A stretch of DNA of 13,548 nt. It comes from Promethearchaeia archaeon (lineage in GTDB: Archaea > Asgardarchaeota > Lokiarchaeia > Sigyniarchaeales > SOKP01). The stretch covers positions 1 to 13,548 of the forward strand of contig JAHQWS010000323.1 of NCBI GenBank assembly GCA_029856295.1. Reading direction: 5' to 3'. The position numbers and the translations under genes are program-made. Numbering within the stretch: the first letter of the stretch is position 1; each line of letters opens with the position of its first letter. Positions 5,924 through 13,548 of this stretch are shown in pieces. The notes under the pieces are model-generated. The model saw only the letters and a program-made list of their open reading frames with translations. It searched no databases and had not been told where the DNA came from.

Positions 5924-6688
5924 TTAATCTCCCATTTTACTCCTTTCTTCTAAAACCTCCTTGACTTCCTCACATGTGTCATAATACGGACAAGCATTAC
6001 ATTCCCAATCATAATCACAATCTATTCTTTTCTTCCAATTTTCTATTTTATCTTTCCATTTTGAATCAATAAACTTACGGATATCAGATGAGACTTCAAT
6101 GAATTCATCTATTAAATTCGGGCAAGAATTAATAAGAATTATTTCCATAGTAGTGATTAATTCTTTAAATTTTTGTTTGTATAAGTAGATAATAGCCTTG
6201 CTAAGAAATTCAAAAGAAAATTTTTTAATTACATTTTCATTTATTCGACACCAAAATCTTCTTGGGATTGTACGGATCATAAATCCCTCAATACCACTCG
6301 AGAGGAAACTAAGATGTCTAAGCTCATCAAAATCTTTTTCATTTATCTTCTTGGAACCAATTAAAATGAAAATTCCAAAATCGATCGATGGTTCTGAAAT
6401 GTCATTTATTTCTGGCCCAATTAAAGTAATTTCTCCGTCTTGAATATGGTTTAATTCATTGGAAGGATATATTAATGAAAACGATTTCTTATTTATACCG
6501 CCTAATTCAAGTTTTGTCTCTTCTTTTAGAATAATTTCTTTAAAATTATCTAATTTTACTCCAATATTCATTTCTTTTAAATATTTAGAGAGTTCTGAAG
6601 TTTTTTTATAAAAAGTTACTTTCTTTCCTGCATTAGTTTCCTTTTCTATAAATTCTCTAATCCTTCCTATTACTTTTGAGTTTTCCAC
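5924..6688 (-). CDS. Acetyl-CoA synthase (CdhC/AcsB)-like protein lacking the A-cluster half
   Basis: Residues 55-186 follow the N-terminal part of archaeal ACS beta (CdhC) step by step: KLELGG, then NHIQDGEITLIGPEIND, FGIFILIGSK, GIEGFMIRTIPRRFWCRINENVIKKF and FLSKAIIYLYKQKF. CdhC itself then continues to the GCTLCQSFAP region and the nickel A-cluster. This 254-residue protein instead ends with a Cys-rich tail: C224-x5-C230-x2-C233-x5-C239 (IDCDYDWECNACPYYDTCEEVKEVLEER), able to hold one metal ion or an Fe-S cluster. The first 50 residues are basic, helical and not family-specific. It is thus not a working acetyl-CoA synthase on its own. Placed 32 bases before cooC, it may be a maturation, scaffold or regulatory paralogue in the CODH/ACS pathway. 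The homology is recalled from memory of CdhC and was not computed. Confidence 0.72.
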   Translation of the reverse strand: MENSKVIGRIREFIEKETNAGKKVTFYKKTSELSKYLKEMNIGVKLDNFKEIILKEETKLELGGINKKSFSLIYPSNELNHIQDGEITLIGPEINDISEPSIDFGIFILIGSKKINEKDFDELRHLSFLSSGIEGFMIRTIPRRFWCRINENVIKKFSFEFLSKAIIYLYKQKFKELITTMEIILINSCPNLIDEFIEVSSDIRKFIDSKWKDKIENWKKRIDCDYDWECNACPYYDTCEEVKEVLEERSKMGD

Positions 6689-6763
6689 TATATATTATTA
6701 ACCTTTTTTACCTTTTAAATTGCCTTATTTAACAAATTTTTTATATTAAAACGTTCTATTTCC

Positions 6764-8671
6764 TTACTCTAACGCCTCATAGAGAATTCTTCCTTGAGAA
6801 TCTTTAGGTCTAGGGATTTGGAGGAGATGTGCTAATGTTGGGGCTAAGTCAATTAAATTAACAGAATTTTTCAATTCAATATCCTTTTTAACACCTGGTC
6901 CTGTTATAATTAGAGGTACACTATTAGAGTAATTTCCAAACTTTTCAGTAGGTAAATAATAAACATGAGCACCAAAACAATTTTTAGAATTATATACTTC
7001 TGGTTTTGCCATATAATTTGGGGAGATCTGAGATGGGTTTAGTTGTTCTAATACCTCATCATAAATTTGATATGGTGGATTTAAGAAGTATACTACATCT
7101 CCAATTCTATCTCCATTCAATCCTAAAAAAGCAGCTTCTTCCCTTTTAAGAGCAAGTTTAATAATTCTTCTACTTGTTTCGGGATCCTTTAGTTCATATA
7201 ATACATCTATTATATTATCCCTTACTGCTTCGTAATCTACTGAGTGAACTATTCCTTGAGGGTCTCTATCTTTTAGATTCACCCAAACAAATGGTGGTTC
7301 TACGTAAGGAAATGCTTGTGTCTTTTTCCAGTCAACTACGTATTTATTTTGGGACGCTTTCCATTTATAACTTAATAAACCTGCTTTCATTAGAACTAAT
7401 GGAATATTAATGATCTTCCAAGCAGGCATGGCACCATGATCAGATACAAAAATCGTGATCGTATTTTTATCTACGCAAGAGTTAACTAAATCACCAACTA
7501 AGTCATCAATTATTTGATAAGCAATTTTGACGTTATTACTTGCTCTGTCAAGGTTTTTTTCAGAATATATAGGTGAATTTTTATGCAAATACGCCAATTC
7601 TTTATGATTAACGCTATCCAATAGGTGAATATGAAAATAACATACATCCCAAGCTAATTGTTTTTTAGCATACTTGATTGCTTGCCCTAGAGTTAATGCT
7701 TCTTTTCGGGCATAAGTTAAATAAGATTCAACTTTTCCTTCAATCTTATACTCTATCTCTTGAATTTTTGGAGTAAGATCATGACTTACAACATTTTTGA
7801 TAAGTTCCACGCCTAATTGTTCTGGCTCCGTCCATCCTTTAGTGTTGTAAATAGCAGAGGTTTGAATATTTATTGCCGAACCCTCATCAGAAAGTTCTAA
7901 AATTTTAACTTTTAAAAGACAAGGTAAAATCCCATAGATAGTTGCTATTTTTATTGATATCCAATTACTCCAATCATCCTTCTTAACTATTTTCCATTCG
8001 TTAGTTATCTCATTAAGAAAAGATAAAGAATCATATTTATAGCCCGTAGAGCTAATAAGATACCCGGTTAAGATTGTCTCTTCAGGTGCATTCACAGGTG
8101 TTAAATCAATATTTATTTGGAGGAGATCTAGTTTAGTACTGAAGAACTCGTTATCTATTTTAGCTTTAGTTATTCTAGTTGACATTTTTTCTGAATCACT
8201 GGAAAATTTGGGATTTTTTGGAGGTGATAATACTCTCGGTAAAGTTTCAGGAATCTGCCATATGAGAACGCTCATTGCTCCATTCTTAAAATTAGCTGGC
8301 CAACCACTAGGATAATTTATGACAAACGGAGAATACCCATTTCTATCTGCTACATCCCAAAAATATTCCGCTTTACAATATTTTGATAATTGAGTTCGTG
8401 ATCTCTGTTCTAAACCAAGCTCAAATGGTTCCCCAGGAATATGCAAATAGAAACTTGTCGCACCATGGACTGCTGTTGTTGCCCCTGTAGCTATTGTTGT
8501 CCAATTTGTGGGCGTATCACAGGGAGGACAAGAATACGCTTCCGTATATACTCCCTTTTCTACAAGTTGGCTAATATTAGGTAAAATTCCCTCATCCATA
8601 AATTTATTAGTAAGGTAAGGTATCGCTTGGTCTACACCGATTAACAGAAGTTTTTTAGACTTATGATTCAT
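6764..8671 (-). CDS. Alkaline-phosphatase-superfamily phosphodiesterase (type I phosphodiesterase/nucleotide pyrophosphatase-like)
   Basis: A 635-residue metalloenzyme with all expected di-metal ligands in order: Asp14 (LLIGVDQA), nucleophile Thr53 (CDTPTNWTTIATG), Asp352 and His356 (HLLDSVNH), Asp411-His412 (FVSDHGAMP) and His569 (CFGAHVYYLPTEKFG). It ends in the familiar VPLIITGPGVKK...NLIDLAPTLAHLLQIPRPKDSQGR motif. An insert of roughly 150 residues (160-310) between the nucleophile and the second ligand pair is probably a cap domain. There is no signal peptide, so it is likely cytosolic. ATG at 8671 is preceded by GGTG, a plausible ribosome site. It lies 38 bases after the GH20 gene, so they are probably co-transcribed. 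Phosphodiester or phosphate-ester hydrolysis is inferred; the substrate is unknown, perhaps a glycan- or lipid-linked phosphate given the neighbour. Confidence 0.87.
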   Translation of the reverse strand: MNHKSKKLLLIGVDQAIPYLTNKFMDEGILPNISQLVEKGVYTEAYSCPPCDTPTNWTTIATGATTAVHGATSFYLHIPGEPFELGLEQRSRTQLSKYCKAEYFWDVADRNGYSPFVINYPSGWPANFKNGAMSVLIWQIPETLPRVLSPPKNPKFSSDSEKMSTRITKAKIDNEFFSTKLDLLQINIDLTPVNAPEETILTGYLISSTGYKYDSLSFLNEITNEWKIVKKDDWSNWISIKIATIYGILPCLLKVKILELSDEGSAINIQTSAIYNTKGWTEPEQLGVELIKNVVSHDLTPKIQEIEYKIEGKVESYLTYARKEALTLGQAIKYAKKQLAWDVCYFHIHLLDSVNHKELAYLHKNSPIYSEKNLDRASNNVKIAYQIIDDLVGDLVNSCVDKNTITIFVSDHGAMPAWKIINIPLVLMKAGLLSYKWKASQNKYVVDWKKTQAFPYVEPPFVWVNLKDRDPQGIVHSVDYEAVRDNIIDVLYELKDPETSRRIIKLALKREEAAFLGLNGDRIGDVVYFLNPPYQIYDEVLEQLNPSQISPNYMAKPEVYNSKNCFGAHVYYLPTEKFGNYSNSVPLIITGPGVKKDIELKNSVNLIDLAPTLAHLLQIPRPKDSQGRILYEALE

Positions 8672-8709
8672 TTAACACCACTTTTTCAAGGAATTAATCA
8701 AAATAATTA

Positions 8710-10266
8710 TTATAAAGTTTTTTCATATTTCCTAAATTCATCTTTAGTAGCAAAATTAATCTTTTGAAGGGCCAACCTCTGAAGATAAGAATCTAATCTC
8801 GTTAAAAAAGATTGAAAATCTTTTTTGTTTTTGGGAGTCCATCCTGTTTCTGCGACCGCAAGTAGTCGAGGAAATATCCGCCATTCTAGTTCTTTTATGT
8901 TGGTTATATGTTCTGTCCATACACATGCTTCAATTCCAAAAATATTTTTATGGAATTTAATATCTAATTCTTCTGGTATAGGATCGTATTTATAAGTCTT
9001 ATTTAACGGAATTAAATCATAACGATAATTCAAATAAAGAGCTACTCTTTCCGATATAACAGTATTCCTATTATTTTTTATATGTTCTAAAACTTCATTC
9101 AAATTATTTTCCCAATATTGACAAATTGCATTTTTAACTAGATTTTTATTCAAAATCTCATTCCAACCCATTAATCTGCGTCCTTGAGATGTTAAAAAAT
9201 TTGCAATTCTATTTGTAAAGTAGACTTGTAGGTCTACTTCTGATTCAAGACCCTCCTTATTAATTCGAGCTTGGCAATCAGAACATTCTTTCCATCTAGT
9301 TCTAGGGACTTCATCCCCTCCTATATGTATTATCTCAGAGGGAAAGATTTCCATTACTTCATTTAATACATCTTGTATGAAATCAAATACCTTTTCTTTT
9401 CCTATACAAAGCACATCCTCAAGAATTCCAAAATGAGTACATACTTCGAAAGATCCACCTTTACAGCTTAATTCCGGATAAGCTGCGAGAGCTGCCTTAA
9501 CATGACCAGGAACGTCTATTTCTGGAATAATTGTAATAAATCGTTCAGCGGCATAACCTATAATTTCCCGTATTTCCTCCTGAGTATAATACCCTGATAT
9601 AGGAATCCCATCAAGTTTTTTTCGTGAATTGATTGTTCCTTTCCTTTTTGAGCCAATTTCTGTAAGCAGTGGATATTTTTTTATTTCAATACGCCAGCCT
9701 TGATCATCTGTTAAATGCCAATGAAACACATTGAATTTTAAGCTAGCCATAACATCAAGCATCTTTTTTACTATATCCTTTCCAAAGAAATGACGTGATT
9801 CATCTAACATAAATCCTCGCCAAAAAAATCGAGGAGAATCTTCAATACTTGTGCATGGAATACTCCATTCCATATCTATCTTAGATGAGCTCTCAATTTC
9901 AACAGGAAATAGTTGTCGCAATGTGTGAATACCATAGAAAACTCCTTGGGGTGTAGACCCTAAAATTTCAATTCCGCCCTGAGAAACCTCAAGTTTATAG
10001 CCTTCGGGATTAAATACTTTTTCATTTTCCTCAATATTTAGTATAATTGTATTAATATTTCCATCTTTCTTACTAAGATCCTCTATATCTAATTCCAATC
10101 CAGTTGCTGGAGCCATTAGGTTCTTTAAATATTCTGCTTGTTTTTTCAAATCCGGAACTGTTAAAATCACGGTATTATTATTAAGCGTAAAAATACCTTG
10201 TTTTACATCAACTTTAATTGGTTTAGGGATTATTGAAATAATATCATTTGATTTGGTTTCCATCAT
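8710..10266 (-). CDS. Glycoside hydrolase family 20 beta-N-acetylhexosaminidase
   Basis: It removes terminal GlcNAc/GalNAc from glycans by substrate-assisted catalysis. From ATG 10266 (518 aa): an N-terminal GH20b-like domain (about 8-138) ending in GSTPQGVFYGIHTLRQLFP, then the TIM-barrel (about 142-480). Barrel motifs are RGFMLDESRHF, FHWHLTDDQGWRIEIKKYP, IIPEIDVPGHVKAALAAYPEL and the catalytic HIGGDEVPRTRW, with the Asp-Glu pair at 318-319. Later come LMGWNEIL, QYWENN, GIEACVWTEH and RLLAVAETGW, the tryptophans of the sugar pocket. No signal peptide is visible, unlike most bacterial secreted homologues, so it should act inside the cell. A GTG at 10272 and ATGs at 10266 and 10263 are all possible starts. 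It is the first large gene of the minus-strand run. GH20 is rare in archaea, so acquisition from bacteria is plausible but unproven. Confidence 0.92.
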   Translation of the reverse strand: MMETKSNDIISIIPKPIKVDVKQGIFTLNNNTVILTVPDLKKQAEYLKNLMAPATGLELDIEDLSKKDGNINTIILNIEENEKVFNPEGYKLEVSQGGIEILGSTPQGVFYGIHTLRQLFPVEIESSSKIDMEWSIPCTSIEDSPRFFWRGFMLDESRHFFGKDIVKKMLDVMASLKFNVFHWHLTDDQGWRIEIKKYPLLTEIGSKRKGTINSRKKLDGIPISGYYTQEEIREIIGYAAERFITIIPEIDVPGHVKAALAAYPELSCKGGSFEVCTHFGILEDVLCIGKEKVFDFIQDVLNEVMEIFPSEIIHIGGDEVPRTRWKECSDCQARINKEGLESEVDLQVYFTNRIANFLTSQGRRLMGWNEILNKNLVKNAICQYWENNLNEVLEHIKNNRNTVISERVALYLNYRYDLIPLNKTYKYDPIPEELDIKFHKNIFGIEACVWTEHITNIKELEWRIFPRLLAVAETGWTPKNKKDFQSFLTRLDSYLQRLALQKINFATKDEFRKYEKTL

Positions 10267-10312
10267 CTTCACTTAAGCCATTTATAATGTGTATTTCTAA
10301 TTAATTATGAGT

Positions 10313-10420
10313 TTAGTTTTTAAAATTAATAGTTTTCCCTTTAAATTCCAAAATCAAATTTGTTGCAGATATTAGCCCTTTTTGCCTTTCAATCTTAAAA
10401 TCTCCCGTTATCTCTTTCAT
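10313..10420 (-). CDS. Possible 35-residue hypothetical protein upstream of GH20
   Basis: An ATG-to-TAA frame encoding MKEITGDFKIERQKGL, then ISATNLILEFKGKTINFKN. It is charged with alternating hydrophobic residues, beta-strand-like, and has no Cys or known motif. It ends 46 bases before the GH20 start on the same strand and could be a leader gene of that operon or chance. The rest of the 10267-10655 gap is AT-rich and holds only promoter-like sequence for the two diverging transcripts. Confidence 0.25.
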   Translation of the reverse strand: MKEITGDFKIERQKGLISATNLILEFKGKTINFKN

Positions 10421-10610
10421 AAATCACTAAATTACCAAAAAAGAATATATATTAATAATTACATAATAAATATTTTTAGAGACTATTTTTTCTTATATCG
10501 TTACATATAATATCTTTTATGCTTTATGTCAATTTGATATCCCCACAGTAGAAAAGACTATTTGCTTATAATATTATTTTCCGAAATTTTTTTAATCATT
10601 TTTGCAATAA

Positions 10611-10620
10611 TATATTTATA
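10611..10620 (+). promoter_or_regulatory. TATA box of the ferredoxin genes
   Basis: TATATTTATA, preceded by a purine-containing CAATAA. It is centred about 40 bases before the ATG at 10656, which would give a short leader of about 10-20 bases at usual archaeal TATA-to-start distance. Confidence 0.5.
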
Positions 10621-10641
10621 TTTAATTACAAATTCAATTGT

Positions 10642-10651
10642 AAAAGGGGAT
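10642..10651 (+). promoter_or_regulatory. Ribosome binding site for the Cys-rich ferredoxin gene
   Basis: AAAAGGGGAT sits just before the ATG at 10656, with four bases between. It matches the archaeal anti-SD well and fixes this start. Confidence 0.55.
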
Positions 10652-10655
10652 AATT

Positions 10656-11504
10656 ATGTGTAAGTATTGTAAAGCCCATGCTAAAAAATATGGAAAATGG
10701 TATTTAAATCCTGAAGGATACACGGAAGAATTATTTTATAAATTATCTACATTGGATAGAATTTTAGGGAGAAAACCCAAAAAAGTGAGGGATGCAGAAA
10801 AGGCAAGTGATGCCGCATGGTACCCATTAGGTATTTCAAAACAGCTTGAGCTGGTTGATTTGGCAAGTAAACCTGTTATCGGCGGCTTAGTTAAAAAAAT
10901 TGGAAATTATCTTGCCATGAAGACCCATTCAGGTCAGGTGGTTCCCACTGAGGATGCTAATAAAATTGTAGATTTAAGTCATGATATTGTGGCCTATCCT
11001 TGTATGTGCAAAAGGCTCTTTAAGGGACAAGATGAATATAAATGTCTGAATTTTGCTCCTCTCACTGATATTAATAGAAAGGCCCCAAGAGGGTGGAAAG
11101 AAAAGAGACTAAGCCCGGAAGAAGCAAAAGAATGGCTACAAGATTTCTCAGAAAAAGGATATGTACATGCTGTATTCTGGTGGTGTGATATGCCCCAAGC
11201 AATTTGTATATGCAATTGCGATACTAAATATTGTTATGCCTCCAGACCAAAAAATTGGTATGATATAACAAATGTATATCGTAAAGCGGAGTATGTAGCC
11301 GAGGTTGATCCAGATGAATGCATAAGTTGCGGTACTTGCCTAGAAAGGTGTCAATTTGGAGCTATAAGCTATGACAGAAATGGCCGGGCTCAAATAGATC
11401 CGAAAATCTGCTTTGGTTGCGGACAGTGCCGAGTAACCTGTGAACAAAATGCTATCAAACTTGTTGATAGAAATACTCACGCCATAGCAAAAAAGATTTG
11501 GTAA
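10656..11504 (+). CDS. Cys-rich protein with C-terminal 2x[4Fe-4S] ferredoxin domain
   Basis: A 282-residue cytosolic redox protein. The last 70 residues form a bacterial-type diCluster ferredoxin: C222-x2-C225-x2-C228-x3-C232 and C252-x2-C255-x2-C258-x3-C262 (VDPDECISCGTCLERCQFGAI, then DPKICFGCGQCRVTCEQNAIKL). The first 215 residues are a domain whose function I do not recognise. It starts MCKYCKAH..KYGKWYLNPEGY and contains further Cys sets: C2/C5, CMC (116/118), C130, C177, C184/C186/C188 and C193, enough for one or more extra Fe-S or metal sites. No membrane segment is seen. The start is set by a strong ribosome site. A second ferredoxin gene follows 15 bases later, so they likely form an electron-transfer pair. 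The partner oxidoreductase is not in the window. Confidence 0.85.
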   Translation: MCKYCKAHAKKYGKWYLNPEGYTEELFYKLSTLDRILGRKPKKVRDAEKASDAAWYPLGISKQLELVDLASKPVIGGLVKKIGNYLAMKTHSGQVVPTEDANKIVDLSHDIVAYPCMCKRLFKGQDEYKCLNFAPLTDINRKAPRGWKEKRLSPEEAKEWLQDFSEKGYVHAVFWWCDMPQAICICNCDTKYCYASRPKNWYDITNVYRKAEYVAEVDPDECISCGTCLERCQFGAISYDRNGRAQIDPKICFGCGQCRVTCEQNAIKLVDRNTHAIAKKIW

Positions 11505-11519
11505 AAGGTGATATTCAAA

Positions 11520-11783
11520 ATGGTTAAATTCCAATTCGACCCATCTAAATGTATATTGCCTTATGATGCCAATGAGCTCCGCCCTACAAAATGTTTGAAA
11601 TGTTTAGATGTGTGTCCTGCTTCTTTATTAATGTTTCGACCATTGAAAGAAAAGGATGAGTTTGGAGCTCCTAAGTTTTTTGAAATTCATATGATTTTCA
11701 AGGCTTATAGCAAGAAATTTTGTCCTGATTGCTTAAAATGTGTTGATATTTGTCCTGAGCAGGCTATAAAAATAAAAATCTAA
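11520..11783 (+). CDS. Small ferredoxin-type Fe-S protein (87 aa)
   Basis: Electron carrier with a C-terminal classical cluster motif, FCPDCLKCVDICPEQAIKI (C-x2-C-x2-C-x3-C-P). Its first motif is imperfect: SKC at residue 9, then TKCLKCLDVCP, so the first Cys is displaced and the geometry of cluster one is unusual. The ATG at 11520 is preferred: it is about nine bases after GGTG (11507-11510), which follows the TAA of the previous gene. The GTG at 11508 would overlap that ribosome site. It is co-transcribed with the preceding Cys-rich ferredoxin gene and probably forms a complex or relay with it. Confidence 0.85.
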   Translation: MVKFQFDPSKCILPYDANELRPTKCLKCLDVCPASLLMFRPLKEKDEFGAPKFFEIHMIFKAYSKKFCPDCLKCVDICPEQAIKIKI

Positions 11784-11835
11784 TTATCATCTTTTAAAAA
11801 ATACAAAATCAATAATTCGCAGAAAAAAAAATTAA

Positions 11836-12927
11836 TTATTTATTTAAGATCTTACGGGTAAATTGTCCAATTTTTTCTATTGCATCACCTGCTTCTGGTA
11901 ACACTTTTAGTCCGAAGCCTTGAAATACGTGAACCATGTCATCCCATTTTTGCAGTTCTATATCAACTCCTGCTTCTTTAGCTCGCTCAAAAAAGCGTTT
12001 AGTCTCACTATAAAGCATTTCACATGAACTTGCTTGGATTAATATTGGGGGTAATCCTTTTAAGTCCCCAAATACAGGGGAGATCAACGGATTCTGAGAA
12101 TTTACTCCTGCAATGTAAATATAAGACCACCAATATATTCCGATATCGGCTAAAATTGGATCAGTTTCACCATTTTTAATAAATAAATCATCAAGTCTTG
12201 AAATATCATCTACATATGAAAGATCTGTTGCTGGAGAGATCGGTATTGCTCCAGCAGGTAGAGGGATTCCATCATCTCGCAATTTTATAAGAGTTGCGAG
12301 TGTCAAATTTCCCCCTGCTGAATCTCCCGATATTATTATATCCTCGGATTTTATATCATTCGATAACAACCATTTATAAGCTGCAACACAATCTTCCGCT
12401 GCTGCAGGGAATGGATGCTCCGGCGCAAGTCTATAATCAATACTTAGAACACGCATTTTAGTTGCCTTGGCCAATTCAATAGTTAGTAATCGGCAAGTAT
12501 TCGGAGATCCCATAATCCATCCACCTCCGTGGAAATATAATAAAACTCTGTTTTTATCAGCCCCCGGTACGATTTGCCACTCCGCAGGGATTTCGTTGAT
12601 GTAGATTTTCTCAATTTTTACATCATCAGGTATTGGAGACTTTTTTTGTTCTAAACTTGCACCATAATCGAATCCATGTCGAAGTAAATTTATCATAAAG
12701 CGTCTTTCTTTTTCCGTTAATAAGTTAGTTAATTCCTCAACACTTTTTTCTCTTTTAAAAAATAAATCATTTGCATCCATGATTTTTTTATAAAGAGTCT
12801 GGAAATTAAATTCTTTATTCTCTTCTCTACTTAAAAATTCCAGGACTCCAGCCATTTGCTCCTTAAAACCATCATCATAAATTTTGAGCACATCTGGTCG
12901 AATTTTTTTTCTATTTAAAATAGGCAT
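11836..12927 (-). CDS. Alpha/beta hydrolase, hormone-sensitive-lipase family esterase
   Basis: A serine esterase of 363 residues. It has the oxyanion motif HGGGW (133-137), nucleophile elbow GDSAGG with Ser203, LSIDYRLAPEHPFPAAAEDC (family block) and catalytic His333 (DMVHVFQGF). The third triad residue should be in ASSCEMLYSE (300-309). Here a Glu (303) stands where Asp is usual in this family, a known variant. The roughly 100 N-terminal residues before the core (charged, helical, with RPDVLKIYDDGF and LTEKERRFMINLLRHG) form a cap-like extension. No signal peptide. It likely hydrolyses short- to medium-chain esters in the cytosol. Its promoter region carries an inverted repeat at 12943-12963. 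It diverges from the acyl-CoA synthetase gene by 124 bases, and ester cleavage followed by acid activation is a possible link. Confidence 0.92.
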   Translation of the reverse strand: MPILNRKKIRPDVLKIYDDGFKEQMAGVLEFLSREENKEFNFQTLYKKIMDANDLFFKREKSVEELTNLLTEKERRFMINLLRHGFDYGASLEQKKSPIPDDVKIEKIYINEIPAEWQIVPGADKNRVLLYFHGGGWIMGSPNTCRLLTIELAKATKMRVLSIDYRLAPEHPFPAAAEDCVAAYKWLLSNDIKSEDIIISGDSAGGNLTLATLIKLRDDGIPLPAGAIPISPATDLSYVDDISRLDDLFIKNGETDPILADIGIYWWSYIYIAGVNSQNPLISPVFGDLKGLPPILIQASSCEMLYSETKRFFERAKEAGVDIELQKWDDMVHVFQGFGLKVLPEAGDAIEKIGQFTRKILNK

Positions 12928-12942
12928 TATTTATTCTACCTC

Positions 12943-12963
12943 GAATAAATTTAGAATTTATTC
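12943..12963. repeat. Perfect inverted repeat (9-base arms) in the esterase promoter region
   Basis: GAATAAATT, then TAG, then AATTTATTC. The core GAATAAA/TTTATTC occurs a third time at 12930-12936, so three alternating half-sites start 13-14 bases apart. It sits 16-36 bases upstream of the esterase ATG on its strand, where the transcription start should be. This fits a repressor operator or a leader hairpin. AT-richness makes a chance origin possible. Confidence 0.4.
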
Positions 12964-12990
12964 TTATAAATTTGAATTAACATCAATTGC

Positions 12991-13000
12991 TTATAATTAT
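12991..13000 (+). promoter_or_regulatory. TATA-like box before the acyl-CoA synthetase gene
   Basis: TTATAATTAT lies 52-61 bases before the ATG at 13052. It would give a leader of roughly 25-30 bases, which contains GTGA but no ideally spaced ribosome site. Confidence 0.35.
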
Positions 13001-13051
13001 TTATCTAAGAATCGGAAAAAAAAAAAGTGAACAAAAGTAAATTTAATTGAA

Positions 13052-13548
13052 ATGGTAGATTTTAAACAGATTTTTTATGCAAAATCAATTGCAGTAGTTG
13101 GAGCTTCGAATAATCCATCAAAAGCGGCACATCAAATAATTAAAACTATGCTCAAAGGAGAATACCAGGGCACAATCTTTCCAGTTCATCCAAATGAAAA
13201 GAATGTGTTAGGTTTAAAATGTTATCAATCAATATCAGAAATTAAGGATAAACTCGATTTATTAGTAATAGGAGTACAAGCTAAAGAAGTATATGGAATA
13301 ATTAAGGAAGCATCACTTCGTGGAGATGTGAAAGGAGCAGTGATTATATCGGCAGGATTTAGTGAAACTGGTATTCCTGAATTAATAGAATTAGAAAAAA
13401 AAATCGTACAAATCGCAAAAAAAGCAGGAATTAGAATATTTGGCCCTAATTGTATCGGAATAATCAATTCAGATATTAATCTAAGTACTAGTTTTGCCCC
13501 AGTCTCAAAAATTGCAAATGGAAACCTTGCTTTTATTACTCAAAGCGG
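13052..13548 (+). CDS. ADP-forming acetate/acyl-CoA synthetase, CoA-binding domain (3'-truncated by window edge)
   Basis: An open frame from ATG 13052 to the right edge (165 full codons). It opens with the CoA-binding Rossmann domain: VDFKQIFYAKSIAVVGASNNPSKAAHQIIKTML, then YQGTIFPVHPNEKNVLGLKCYQSISEI, then LDLLVIGVQAKEV and GAVIISAGFSETG. This is followed by IFGPNCIGIINSDINLSTSF and AFITQSG, the junction to the succinyl-CoA-synthetase-like ligase domain that carries the catalytic His further on, outside the window. The enzyme makes acetate or other acids plus ATP from acyl-CoA, ADP and phosphate, the usual archaeal energy-conserving route. Whether it is the separate alpha subunit or a fused alpha-beta chain cannot be seen. 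It diverges from the esterase gene. Confidence 0.9.
   Translation, partial: MVDFKQIFYAKSIAVVGASNNPSKAAHQIIKTMLKGEYQGTIFPVHPNEKNVLGLKCYQSISEIKDKLDLLVIGVQAKEVYGIIKEASLRGDVKGAVIISAGFSETGIPELIELEKKIVQIAKKAGIRIFGPNCIGIINSDINLSTSFAPVSKIANGNLAFITQS

Noticed and set aside
11508..11519. GTG at 11508 as start of the small ferredoxin
   Set aside because: It is part of the GGTG ribosome site for the ATG at 11520.

Overview
The window looks like a piece of an Asgard archaeal genome, most likely Lokiarchaeia-like. It is very AT-rich and densely coded. It carries a Ras-like small GTPase with a zinc-finger tail, a multi-PAS histidine kinase with an archaeal-type HDINN box, ADP-forming acyl-CoA synthetase and CooC/acetyl-CoA-synthase-type genes, and TATA boxes with GGGGAT-type ribosome sites. 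The most telling sign is a peroxiredoxin-like gene with an in-frame UGA at its catalytic cysteine. It is followed at once by an RNA element whose core resembles a eukaryotic SECIS. Published work on Lokiarchaeota describes exactly this kind of selenocysteine insertion element.

Layout. Bases 2-2311 (+): a sensor histidine kinase cut by the left edge. 2381-4100: a small redox/stress cluster holding a 50-residue rubredoxin-like protein (-), a J-domain protein (+), the selenoprotein peroxiredoxin (-) with its 3' SECIS, a second SECIS copy attached to a decayed second peroxiredoxin tail (-), and a 36-residue zinc ribbon (-). 4344-5096 (+): a Ras-like GTPase whose P-loop lies upstream of its first ATG. 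5127-10266 (-): a same-strand run, in transcription order GH20 hexosaminidase, alkaline-phosphatase-superfamily phosphodiesterase, a CdhC/acetyl-CoA-synthase-like protein without the A-cluster half, and CooC nickel ATPase. 10656-11783 (+): a promoter and two ferredoxin-type genes. 11836-12927 (-): an HSL-family alpha/beta hydrolase. 13052-13548 (+): the start of an ADP-forming acyl-CoA synthetase, cut by the right edge.

How it fits together. The peroxiredoxin is the centre of interest. A conventional gene caller stops at the UGA and reports only its C-terminal 83 residues, losing the active site. The two SECIS-like copies (52 of 67 bases identical) and the peroxiredoxin-like relic upstream show that a gene-plus-SECIS unit was once tandemly duplicated. 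One coding part has decayed while its RNA element stayed well preserved. The second point of interest is the pairing of a truncated acetyl-CoA-synthase-like protein with CooC, which suggests a nickel-handling function in the CO/acetyl-CoA pathway.

Limits. All calls come from reading the sequence. Family names rest on motifs, not on database searches. No selenocysteine machinery (tRNA-Sec, SelB, SPS, SepSecS) lies inside the window.
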